Shown piece after piece: positions 25,465-40,704 of a DNA stretch of 64,000 nucleotides. Under the pieces are notes generated by a model that was not told where the DNA came from, did no database searches, and saw only the letters and a list, made by a program, of their open reading frames with translations. This DNA comes from Acanthochlamys bracteata. Taxonomy: Eukaryota > Streptophyta > Magnoliopsida > Pandanales > Velloziaceae. The translations under genes and the position numbers were made by a program. The stretch's first letter is position 1, and the number at the start of each line of letters is the position of its first letter. The stretch spans positions 3,722,501-3,786,500 of the forward strand of contig CM034135.1 in the NCBI GenBank assembly GCA_019914995.1, written 5' to 3'.

Positions 25465-28383
25465 ATGCACCCAACTTCAACCATCAATCCGTCTATGAAT
25501 TCCAAATTCCTTCTCACTTCGATTGCTAAAATATCTTCAATTTCAATGTTGCTGAAGAAAATGTGCTCAGCTTCGCGAAATTTCCATCTTTCTGTATTCA
25601 TCATCTTACCATTTTTGTTTTTGGTATTGGATTCGCAATTCAGCGGTGTTCTTGCGTTGGAGGAGAGCTCAAGAGAAGACGAGCAAGGTAGAAGTATAAA
25701 TGTGAAACTCAGATTTCTTGCTAGCACGCTGAATGCCAAACGCAGTCCATATCCTACTTCAGTTTATTCTCCACCATTATCTCATCATGAACATGCAACA
25801 CCAACTCATACGCCAGAAACTGAAAGTAGAATTCAAAATAAGGCAAAAGTGCGTAAAATTCTTATTGTGGTTTCTGTGTTAGTTGTGTTATTGTTTACTC
25901 TTGCTTGTCTTGCAGTCTTCCTAGTTTTTCTAAGAGCTCGGAGATTCCAAAATAAGAGAAAAGAGAGAACGAATACGGTAAACTTCGATCCAGGACCGTA
26001 TTTGTTCTACTTGAACTCCCTAGGATCATACGCAGATAGTGATACTAGTGTGAAGAAATCTCCTGCATCCAAACATTTGTTATCGGAAAACAGTGTAGCT
26101 AGTTCAAATTCGGAAAACAAAGAGCAGAAGAAAGGTGAATCTGAGACTAGGAATTGTCTTGATGAAGAATTAGAAATTGTTCCTAGGGAGTCTTTATCTT
26201 CCTCAAGTGATGAATCTTTCCATTCAGTATGCAGTTTTAGTAACTCGGGCGAGTTAGATTCGAACGCCTCCGATGAATGTCTTAGTCAGTGTTCTTCTCA
26301 AGTGTTTTCCACTCCAATGTGCATTCACATAAATAGATCACTTCCAACAACATCAAATAAATTCGAAAATTTTATGGAGTTTCAGAAATATCCTTGCTTG
26401 CCTTGTCAAAGCTTGGAAACTAAGACATCAAAACCTGTCATGTATTCTGATATTCAGGATTCAAAATGTTTTAGCAGCCTTCATTCTTTTGATCAACACA
26501 ACAAAGAACACACACCAGAATTATCAGTTAAACCACATCTCTCTTCAAATGATTCAGAGTGCTGGAAGAGTGTAGTCGAAACATTTCCATCTAGTCTGAA
26601 TGAGGAGTTGCTCTCAAAAGAAAAGCAATTTCCTCAAGAAAGACAATCTCATTCAAGATCTCCACGTAACTCAAGCGTCCCGAAACTTGCAACACCGCCT
26701 AATCGATCTCCTGCTTCCCTTTTACCTAGTAACAGTAATATTCCTAGGCCTCCAACTCCACCTCCACCACCTATATTTTCATCCAAGTCATCATCATTCA
26801 AGACAAGAAGCAATTGCCTTGGTGACCATATACCGAATGCATATGGCCTTCAGCAAAACACACCAGTAAGCAAAGACGGTACTCCCCTGCAGAAGTTAAA
26901 GCCACTTCACTGGGACAAAGTACGAGCTGCTCCTGACCGGTCCATGGTGTGGGACAACATTAGATTGAGCTCATTTGAGTAAGCAGATCAATCTCTTTAA
27001 TAACCTTTTTTCAGATACTCTTAACTTGATTGTATTTTGAAGCAGTCACAAATTTTGGTGTATTTTGACAATTGACAGCTTAGATGAGGAGATGATCGGC
27101 TCTTTGTTCAGATATAATTTACAAAGTTCAGCAAAAACTGAAGCCAAAGGCAAGTCTACATCTCCTACTAAACATGTTCTGGAGCCTCAGAGAATTCAGA
27201 ACTGCACTATACTCTTTAAGGCCTTGAACGCAACGGGCGATCAAGTCTGCAACTCTCTGATACAAGGTAAATTATCACAGGACAGAGTTGAGTTGCTGCA
27301 TTACTTCTTTCAAAATTATAAAAATGCACCCTTTATTTTGATAATGTTATCAGGCAGAGGATTAAGTGTGCAACAATTGGAAGCGTTAGTAAAGATGGCT
27401 CTGTCAAAGGAGGAAGAAGAAAAGCTCTCCAACTACGAAGGAGATGCAAACAGATTAGCTCCAACGGAGAACTTTCTACGACAGATTATAAAAATACCAT
27501 TTGCCTTTCATAGAATCGAAGGTTTGTTATATAAAGAAACCTTCAATGATGAAGTGCTTCACCAACAAAATTCATTCGCTATGCTAGAGGTATGAATTTC
27601 AAAAGCAACGTTAATAGATAATTTTCTAACGCAAAACAGTCTATATTCGAAACTTCAACACAAACCAATTGATGTTTTCTAATGCAGGAGGCTTGCAAAG
27701 AGCTTCAATCCAGTCACCTTTTCGTTAGGCTTCTTGAAGCAGTACTCAAAACTGGAAACAGAATGAACGTGGGCACTATAAGAGGAGGAGCAAGAGCTTT
27801 CAAGCTTGACACGCTACTAAAACTATCGGATGTCAAGGGAACTGATGGAAGAACTACTTTGCTTCACTTTGTTGTACAAGAAATGATCAGATGCAAAGGT
27901 TTTGAATTTCCCGAAAAGACTAAACAGGAAAACAAACCTAAAGTTATAGAGAAGATTGAAGAAGAGTACAAGACAATGAGCCTAGACCTCGTTTCAGGGC
28001 TTAGTAATGAGCTATCTAATGTACGAAAAGCAGCAAGCATTGATATAGATGTCGTTAAAGGATCAGTTGTAAATATCAGTCATGGAATCAGCAAGCTAAA
28101 ACATTTACTGGAAGTAGAATTATCAATGAGGGATAAAGATGAAAACTTCCTGCAATCAATGAAAGCATTCTTGAATCAAGCTGAGAAGGTAGTCATTCAG
28201 CTTCAGGAGAAGGAAGAACAAGCATTGCTTCATGTCAGACAAACAACGGAGTACTTTCATGGAGACGTAAGCAAGGAGGAAGGCAATCAAAATCCGTTGA
28301 GGATTTTTGTGATAGTGAAGGACTTCCTCTGCATGTTAGATCGAGTATGCAAAGAGGTCAGATGCTTAAAAAACATTAAATAA
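25465..28383 (+). CDS. Type-I (class I) formin, FH2-domain actin nucleator
   Basis: Formins nucleate and elongate actin filaments; plant class I members are membrane-anchored. Exons are 25465-26978, 27079-27266, 27354-27589 and 27688-28383, all GT-AG and in phase. The frame opens at 25465 (877 aa), but a signal peptide reads best from Met28 or Met33 (25546 or 25561; hydrophobic FIILPFLFLVLD). A short Pro-containing ectodomain precedes a transmembrane segment at about 132-156. A Ser-rich cytoplasmic region, a very short FH1-like run (PRPPTPPPPP, about 427-437) and FH2 follow. FH2 begins near LKPLHWDKV and includes GNRMNVGT, FKLDTLLKLSDVKG and NPLRIFVIVKDFLCMLD. The FH1 is much shorter than in most family members, suggesting limited profilin recruitment. 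The intron at 27267-27353 is stop-free and a multiple of three. Confidence 0.93.
27267..27353 (+). other. Stop-free 87-bp intron in the formin FH2 domain
   Basis: The borders are CAAG/GTAAAT and TTATCAG/GCAG. Splicing gives SLIQGRGLSVQQLEAL, which runs smoothly into the conserved FH2 pattern. Retention keeps the frame open and inserts 29 residues. The intron call rests on family alignment and splice motifs. Confidence 0.75.
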
Positions 28384-28820
28384 CTTGAATCCTGTTGTTG
28401 CCTTTCAGTAAGCACAAAAGCTTTTTCGGTTTCGTACATAGTACTAGCATTTGTGTTACTTTTCAGTTTCAAGTTATTCATTTTGGCATTGGCCATCTAT
28501 TCCCTTGAAAGGAAGGAGTGTTTTGCTATATAAACATGGTGAAATTATTGGAAACTTGTGAGATCCAAGTTTGCTTCTCAAACCAAAATGGTAAACATAA
28601 AGCAGTAGAGTCTATTCAACAAGAATACTAAGCAAGTTTGAAAACTCAATTCATGAACACTGAATAAAACCTTCATGCAACACTACCAACACGGAAGAGA
28701 ATTATTTGGAACATGAATTACAATTAAACATAGGAACAAGTAAACTATACTCCTATGAAATGCAAACCTATCTCAATCCAGAAACACAATGCTGTTTGTT
28801 TGTGTGATTTTGAACACACT
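28384..28820. other. Convergent 3' region of formin and receptor kinase
   Basis: The two genes end towards each other with 437 bp between their stop codons. The stretch should hold both 3' untranslated regions. No other feature was seen. Confidence 0.6.
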
Positions 28821-30914
28821 CTATGGTGTTTGGGTCTTTGAGTTACTGCCGGAATTCTCACATCCTGAATTTTGTACGAACTCCTCCATCATCCTACCGG
28901 AATTCTGTGATCCTGAATTTTGTACTAACTCCTCCATCATCCTCACCACCTCATACATCTGCGGTCTTTGATCCGGAACTCTCGCTACACAAGCTAACGC
29001 AATCTGCAGAACCTGAACCATCTGCTCTTCATGGTACTGTCCTTTGATCAGTTCTGCGTCAAACACTTCTGCAGTCCATTCCTCTCTCACTACAGACTGT
29101 ACCCACCTTGGCAAATCCACAGCATCATCCCGTTTACCTGAAGACTGCACAGCAGCTGAAATAGCGGGCTTTCCTGTAAGTGCTTCTAAAACCAAAACAC
29201 CAAAACTGAAGACATCTGACTTATGAGTTGGCTTGCGAGTGTCAATGAGTTCAGGGGCGCGGTATCCCCCCGCCGGAGCTTTGTTTGAAAGGGAACTTGT
29301 AAGGGGTGCCAGGCCAAAGTCAGAAACACCAGCTATGAGGGTATCAGATAGAAGGACATTGGAAGACTTAATGTTGCCATGAGCAAACTTTGCTCCGCCG
29401 GATGAATGCAGGTGTGAAATTCCTCGGGCAGCTCCTATCAATATTTTCAGTCTTGAGTCCCAGTCTGGTGGAGCTCTGCTGCACCCAGACATCTTGCTTC
29501 CTGTTAGCAATTCAATCACATCGAGCGCCAATATATTAACTGAAACGAATGATCATAAAATTCTATAGCTTATTGCAGTACGCCGTGAACTGCTACAAAA
29601 ACAACATAGTTGAGTTTTATAAAAACTCAAGAAATTACCGTGCAAGAGAGCAGAGAAGCTGCCACTGGGGACGTAATCAGCAACAAGAAGCCTCTCATCT
29701 TTGGAGTAATAGTAAGCTCGTAGCGGCACGACATTCATGTGCTGCCCAACATTTCCTATGATCTCCATCTGCTGCTCAAACTCTTTCTTCCCTACCATAA
29801 CATCTTTCAATCTCTTCACCATCACTGTCGTGCTATCTTCAAGTGTAGCCTTGTAAGAAGTCCCAAAACTTCCCTTCCCAAGAACTTCAGCAGAAGCTCT
29901 CAGCAAATCTTCTAAGTCGAAATTATAATTACAACCTTCGAAGAACACGAGCTTGTTTTTCTCTGCCCCTTGAACAGCACTGCTTGACTCATCTTTCAAT
30001 TGTTCGATCTTTTCGAGACGTGGGTCTTTTTCTTTATTCTGAACACTGTTATCTTGTTTCTTGCCGTTCTTTTTCAAACAGCAAACCAGCAGTATGATCA
30101 CTAACAAAAGCAGCACCGCAAAACCTCCGGCAGAGATAGCTATGATTGCCCATGCACCGAGTTTCTTGTGCTTCGGTGGAAGAAGTGGAGTTTTGGGGGA
30201 AGATGCAGGTGCTGGTGTTGGAAACACTACAGAGCATTGTTCTAATGGAATCCCGCATAGATGAGAATTACCCAAGAATGAACTGTTTGGAAATTTTTGT
30301 AAAGAATTAGGAATGGGACCAACAAGATTGTTGTTGCTGAAATTCAAGTGTTTCAACTTCGGTAAATCAAGCTCAGGAATTGGCCCTGAGAGAGAGTTGT
30401 TTTCAAGATTGAGTGAAGTTAATTCAGTTAAATTTTGCACTGCATGTGGAATAAATCCAGAGAACAGGTTATATGACAGTTCAAGTGATCTAAGTCTTGA
30501 AGGAAGCTGAGAAGGAATTCTACCAGACAAATTATTGTGTTGAAGGTAAAGGTAACGCAAAGAAGGCAGTGATAACAGATCACTTGGAAGTTTACCAACA
30601 ATGCGATTGGATCGAAGACTTAGAATTTGTAATGCGTCAAGCTTACCAAGTGTGCTTGAAGGGATTTCGCCGTAAAGTGCCATCCCTGGTAACCGGAGAG
30701 AAATCACTCTGGATTCATTTCTAGTGCATTTGACTCCAATCCATGAAGAACAAACTGGTGCAGATGAACTCCAGTTGAGTCTATGGCCATGCTGGATTGT
30801 AGAAGCAAAAGCTCGGAGAGCTTGCTCATCTGAATTCAAATCAGCTTCTGCAGAATGGATGTGCAGAAGAAGAAAAACAGAGAAGAGAAGTGCTTCAAGG
30901 AGTTTGAGTTCCAT
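28821..30914 (-). CDS. LRR-III receptor-like kinase, probably kinase-inactive (At5g58300-like)
   Basis: This is a plasma-membrane receptor-like protein of 651 residues. Exons are 30914-29639 and 29500-28821. The acceptor chosen (CTAACAG) restores [20 protein letters not shown], the family pattern. It has a signal peptide (1-24), a Cys-paired LRR N-cap, about five leucine-rich repeats (to about 205), a Pro-rich juxtamembrane stretch and a transmembrane helix at about 254-279. The kinase-like domain follows. Its glycine loop is GKGSFG (346-351), with Lys367 in VMVK. The catalytic HRD is replaced by HGN (466-468), while DFG (486-488) and the APE-type RAPEL are kept. Many LRR-III members lack the HRD aspartate and signal without phosphotransfer. 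The start is the Met before the hydrophobic signal; an upstream in-frame Met at 30956 is less likely. The C-terminal tail contains a 16-residue tandem duplication. Confidence 0.94.
28842..28940 (-). repeat. 48-bp tandem duplication in the receptor kinase tail
   Basis: Two in-frame copies encode [16 protein letters not shown] and [16 protein letters not shown]. The DNA copies differ at only a few positions, and the first overlaps the last conserved helix of the kinase domain. Confidence 0.9.
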
Positions 30915-33643
30915 AGCAAGATTGGAAACTGAGTTCAAGAAATTTGGTGTGATCAAGTGTTCATCATCTTCAAAAGCTTAGCAAAGATGAAGCGCATAAT
31001 TTTCTCTTGCGAACCTATTGTCTTTAGGAAAGAGCTGGAAAACTTCCCACAAGGTAAATTGTACAGAAATTTCAGAATTTCACAATGAAACAAGTTAATA
31101 AATTGTGAACAAACAGCAATCACTCAGCAGTAATAAAAATCTAAAAATAATAGGAACCAACGCAGCCTCTGAACTAACTCAGAGTTTCAGTAACTGAATT
31201 GGCCAGCTAGATTAGGAAAGAACATTGATGAATTCATCTTATACAAAAGAAATAAAGAAGGAATCTTTTTTTTTCTTTGGTACAGCTGTTAAGGTTGAGG
31301 CACGTTCATAAAATAGGGGTGACGTTATTTGCTGTTGCAGAGCAGGTAAAAACACTTTCTTTTCTCTCATAACTGAGTTGCAGCAAACGTTGTTCTAGTT
31401 TAATGCAAGGTCTGCCATATTAGTCAAGAGGGAGAGTTAATAGTAGCCAGAAGAGTAGGTGAATCATCAATGTAATGAAATCATTGTTCTTGTCTTTTAC
31501 ACTCTATCAAGGAAATGTGAAAAACCCAACCATTTAAATTCTGTCGTGTAAGTTGAAAGAGTTTATACATTATTTAATTTTGTGCAATTTGGTAAAGAAA
31601 ACAATGATCACTGAGAAATTGGGTAAATGATTAGAGGGAAAAAGTAGATGGTGTACTAGAAAGTGTTGAATTAAAGCAAAAGTAAAGATCAAGTAATGCA
31701 ACCCACTAAAGGAGATAAAAGAAGAAAAAGGTAAAAAAAAAAAAAACAGAGGAATTGATTCTCAGACAAGTGAAGTGAAGGTTCGCTTTATTAATCTTGC
31801 AGTAGCTATGCACCTTCCTTTGAGTATGCAGTATTTTATGTCGTTTGAAATCTTCGAAAAAAATACGATAAAATTCGACGAAGTTACTTTGTATCTCTGC
31901 ATTAATAAGCGGACCGTTGCAGCGGTAAAGTTGGCAGCAGCTAACACTAAAAGAAAAGCTGTGTTTTATTTTTCCGTAACAATAAAAACAAACTAAATTT
32001 TTATCTCACTTATATAGAATTCAATACATAAATCTATTTTTTCTATTTCTTTCCATTCTAAGCTAGACCAAGAATTGAATTGAATACTGAAATTTATTTT
32101 TTTCATTCCGTTAGATTATAAATTAGACTAACAAAAAACCTAATACTTCTATCATTCATAATCATCTTAGGCCAAATTAAATTAATTTACCATCTTTTTT
32201 CATAAAGTATTCTAATAGAATCACTTTTATTCAATGCACTATTTTTAAATTGGCACAAAATATGTCCAAACCAACTAAGTCTAAGTTTTCTTGATTATCC
32301 TTGATCGATAAGATAGATACTTATTGAGTTATATTTTTATTTCGTATTTTATATATTTTAATATTTCACCACATCCATCTTAATATTTTTATTTTATTAT
32401 ATTTATCTTATAAATATCTTGATGTTTAATAACTTATCACTCACTATAGTATAACATTATATATAGAATGACTGTTATCATTAAATTGATCTTTTAGCTT
32501 TAAAAAAAAAGTTTATCACATAAAATTTTATTGACATCTTGCCATTTCATCTATTTTGGTTTTAGTCTATAAATAGCATATTCCTCAAAACTTTTTTTAA
32601 TATAATTTAAGATTTTAAAAAAAATTATAAATGAAATAAATTTATTGCAAAAAGAATCATTTTTTATATCACATAGAAAAAATAAGCAAGCACTAAGAAA
32701 AATGGTTTTGCTGCTTTACCGCAAAAATGATCTGTCGGCGAGGTTGTTGAAGCTAATACACAGTACACTGAAGCCCAACAAAGGCATTACTACTGCTTCT
32801 GCAACCTGCCCAGCAACCGGTAATTACTCCCAACCGCTTAAGATGAACCAAGTCGTACATGAAAAAAATGTCCCTAAGGTGTGAACCATTTTTCCAACAA
32901 TTTATTATGTGTAGGTACACTCAATGCTGAATCCGCCATGCAGCCCTACCCTCACTTTACCCTAACATTTCATACTATTATATCATTTTGCCTTTACAAT
33001 TTACTGTTTTTATAAAAAAATTATTCTTAACTCACTTTTAATTATAAAAAATTATAAAAAAATTACTTTAAGCTTTTAAGAAAATATAAAACTAAATTTA
33101 TTTATAACAACACTATTTATAATGTTTTATTTTAGTAATTCATATCAACCTAAAAGAACACAAATGGTAGCACTGCCAGCCAGGTTGCACTCAACTTTCC
33201 CACCTTTATGATGAACCAACGTGTGGAAGAAAAAATGCCCAAGTTCTATTGCTGATTGAAGAGCCAGATACACGCGTTAAGTAATTAGATTTGAAGTGGC
33301 CTACACTATTGCATTCAAGAGAATAAAACATATCTTCAGCGCCGTGACCGAAAACTTGAATTGATAAGGAACTATGAACAAAGCACCGGCCAGTGTAAAG
33401 ACGCATTTTACTGCTCAAGTGATACTATAGATTTCATTCACAGACCCGTTCAAATAAATTTTCTATTCATTCAGAGAGGCACACATAAAGATGTCCATCT
33501 GCATCGTCCTGTATTCTAGTCTATTAAAAAGAGGTTCCAAGTAAAATTACAATCAACTGTTTAAATTTGAAGACACAAAAGTGACAAACCCATCCCACCA
33601 TGTAAATAAATACCAGAAAGGTGCAACATGTGGAAAATGGTTA
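30915..33643. other. Upstream region of the receptor kinase and downstream region of RPT3
   Basis: No gene is recognised. The promoter of the receptor kinase and, near 33420-33643, the RPT3 3' untranslated region are expected here. Frames at 31775-31996 and 32645-32884 have no known domain. Two short stretches, around 32845-32880 and 33209-33245, resemble each other (core GATGAACCAA) and may be a diverged duplication. Confidence 0.5.
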
Positions 33644-37329
<3,686 letters not shown>

Positions 37330-40117
37330 AGATTGGTTTGGGATCGAAAGCAGTGCTCTGGTTTCGGTTATTGATTGAAGTCTGCTTGCTTGCTTGCTGG
37401 TTGGGTTGTTTTCTTCAAGCGACGACGGAATGGTTATAATTGCGTTTGGGAATGATTTATCACTCCAAAAAGTTCTTTTTTATTTAAACAAATTATATAA
37501 TATTTTCAAAATATTTAATAAAGTTAGAGATATATATAAATTACTTATACGCTTATAAATTTATAACATATAATTTCTATTTTTTAATTTTAAAATAAAA
37601 TACCTAAAAACTTCTTTTACTAAAATTTTCTTTACTAAGTCTATCTAAACGTCCCGACAACCCTATTAAGATAATATTTGAAAGTATTTTTAAAATTTTA
37701 CTTTTTTATAACAATAATATTTTATTTTAATCTAAATTATCTACTTTTTAATTAAATAATTTTATATAATATTATAATATTATAAATATTTTTCTAAATT
37801 TTAGAAAAATAATCCCGAACGCTTTCTAAAACCGACTCGAACATGGTCGGTCAGGTTTATGTAGGCAATTTTAAATGGGCTCTAAGCCCGCGGGCCTGTA
37901 GCACTTGATGCGTTGGCTTTAACCGTTTAACGTTTTGAAAATCCAGCCGGAAACATAATTACCTTTGTATATAAGACTGGGAATGCTTTTGAAAGCTTAC
38001 GGAGTGTTTAAAATTACCTATAAAATAAAATTTTAAAATAAAATATATTGTTATTATATTTTTAAAATAAGTTTTATATTTTCATTTAAAAAAATAATAA
38101 TAAATTTTTTTATGTAAATTATTTTTTAAAATAAATTTTATAAAATACATAAAAAAATTATTATAAAACTTAAAAATATTTTATAGAATGAAATTATGAT
38201 AAAAAAATACCAAAGACACCAGCCTCTGCAAAATATTGTTTATCATGAGTTTAGAAATAAAAAATTAATTCATGTTTCACCTACTATTGATTATTTTTTA
38301 TTTAATTTTGAAATTTTAATTAGATATATTTGATCTATTACTAATTATATATATATTTATTACGATCGTTAAGTTGAATTTATTTTAAAGAGTTCAAATT
38401 ACCTGTAATAAATTGTATGATTAACTCATAATAAGATGCATGTGGTTCGACATATTGATAATTATTTTAATATTAATTCTATAGTGTTTACCAATAGTAC
38501 CCGCTATTGGTTTTTTATGGTTGGAGTAATTATATATTTGGCTTTACTTTCTGCTTTCTTTTATATTAAAGATATATTTGAAATTATTTATTAATTTAAA
38601 ATTACTTTTTTAATTTAAAAAAAATACATAATTTTTTAATTTTTGAAAAATACATTAAAATATAAATTACAAAATAATTTTATATTTTTAAATAACTTAT
38701 AAAATAATATATTTAAAATTTTATGTTAAAATTTTTTTTTTCAATAAGTACTCTCAAATATTTCTTAATTTTTTAGTTTATAAATTTTAAAATAATTTTA
38801 TAGAATTTATAAAAATATTTATGCCGTACTATTATATTATTTAAAAAATAAAAATATTTTTAATAAAAAATATTTAAAAGTACTATTAAATATCTCCTAA
38901 ATTCTTATATTGCGGCATGTTTAAGATGCGGAGTTCTAATATCATATCAACAAACGATTTCATTAAGAAACGAGAATTCTTTATTATATTAATTATGTTT
39001 CGACATGCCCTAGCACGACGCGAATAAGCTGTTGCGCTTGATGCGTGGACACACAAGTATTTTTTTGAGTAACCTTAATAATTATAGCGGTCATGTTCGG
39101 ACCCAATGCCGTATCAATAAACTGCTTGATCTAAAAGATGAATTGGGGATCGTTTAGGATTACATTTTTCAAATACTCAATTTTATTTTTCTATTTTATA
39201 TTTTTTATAATTATTTAAAAATTTTATTTAAAAATTTTTAAAATATAAAAAATTATACGTAATAAAATTTTATATTATTTATTTTTATTATTTTTTAAAT
39301 AAAAAATAAATAAAAATATTTTTTATTTTATAAAAATTCTATTTTATAAATACTTTTAAACATTCTCAAACTAATAAAAGTGAGCTTGTTATTTTATTAT
39401 TATATTAAGATACTTTTTTTTGGAGATGGAAGAGCTCTATAACACAGTCGGATATATTCTTTGGCCGACAACATTATAGATAGTAAAACGAGCATACGGT
39501 TTCTTCATCGATATCCAAAAATTAACTCCACAACGATGACTTAGCATAAGTATGTAGAGCTTGTTTGGTGAATGCCAAAGAAAATGGTTGTGTAGTCGCA
39601 TGCTTAACATGGCCTTGGAAAAATAGTACGCAAGTGAATTTATCCAAAGAAGTGTAACTTTTTTTTTTGCCAGAGATTGCCATCCATGCCTCGCTCATCT
39701 CCGTTATAGTTGGAAAAACAGTGATGTTTTCTTTTTGTTTGAATTCGAAACCAAATTATTTCGGAACGGGAGGCAACGAGGCAGATTTAGTATACCACAA
39801 ATTTAAAGAATCTTCACTGGGAGAGGCACTGAGGCAGATTTTTTTTCAAAGGTCATCCGAAAGTTGTTGAATTTATTCTTAAATTTTATAAAAAATAAAT
39901 TTGAAGTTGATTTTTAAAAAATAATAATTATATGTATAAAAATTTGACAATGTATAATTTTTTATATTATTTTAAAAAAATTTAAATAATTTTGAAATAT
40001 TTTAAAAGATCTATTAGAAATCAAAAAATACTTATTTATAATAAGAACGTGAAAAGCAATGCCAAATATCCTTTCGTAAACCTTGATCTTGATAATTCAG
40101 AATTCGATTTAGGTCAT

Positions 40118-40382
40118 GAAGGACGCGTTTTGAAATTATTTATAAAATGAAGTTTTTTTAAAATAAAAAATATTTTTATTTTTTTTTAAAAATAAGCTCA
40201 ATTTTTTTTATTTTAAAAAAAATTAAAAATATGTAATAAAAAAATCTTATTATATAAAATTTTTTTATATTTTTTAAATTTTTAAATAAAATTTTTAAAT
40301 TATTTATAAAATATATATGAAAAAAATAAATTAAAAATTAAAAATTTTTGTTGAGAAAAAACAAAAATAAACGCACCCGAAG
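40118..40382. mobile_element. Tourist-like MITE (group A)
   Basis: The left end GACGCGTTTTGAAATTATTT and right end AAATAAACGCACCC are inverted repeats around the common A/T core (TTTTTAAATTTTTAAATAAA). It is non-coding and the limits are approximate. Confidence 0.6.
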
Positions 40383-40452
40383 TCTTGAGTGACTAGTTTC
40401 TTCAGACATTATAATTACTAACCGTAGATACCATTGCTTATCTATTACTTTG

Positions 40453-40704
40453 GGCGTGTTTATCAACATCCCAACTTTATTTTTTTAAATTCACTTTTAA
40501 TATAAAATATATATAAAAATTAAAATAAAATTTTTTTATTAATAAACTTTTAAAAAAATTTTATTGTTAAAAACTTACTTTAAATAGTAAATTAATATAT
40601 AGAATTTTATTTTTATTAAATATCTTTTATATTTATTTTATTTTTTAAATTAACTTTTCTAAAAATTTATTTTATCCATTTTATCTACAAAGTAAACACG
40701 TCCT
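40453..40704. mobile_element. MITE of group C
   Basis: The left end GGGCGTGTTTATCAAC and right end AAAGTAAACACGTCC form an imperfect inverted repeat. The interior shares the ATTAATATATAGAATTTTAT block with the copies at 43840-44064 and 61918-62156. Confidence 0.65.

Noticed and set aside
29533-29620. Read-through of the receptor kinase intron
   Set aside because: Removing 29501-29638 restores the conserved kinase junction. Read-through gives a premature stop.
31775-31996. 73-codon frame upstream of the receptor kinase
   Set aside because: No domain recognised, and an overlapping antisense frame is equally open.
32645-32884. 79-codon frame downstream of RPT3
   Set aside because: No domain, poor start context, and part of the sequence may be a diverged repeat.
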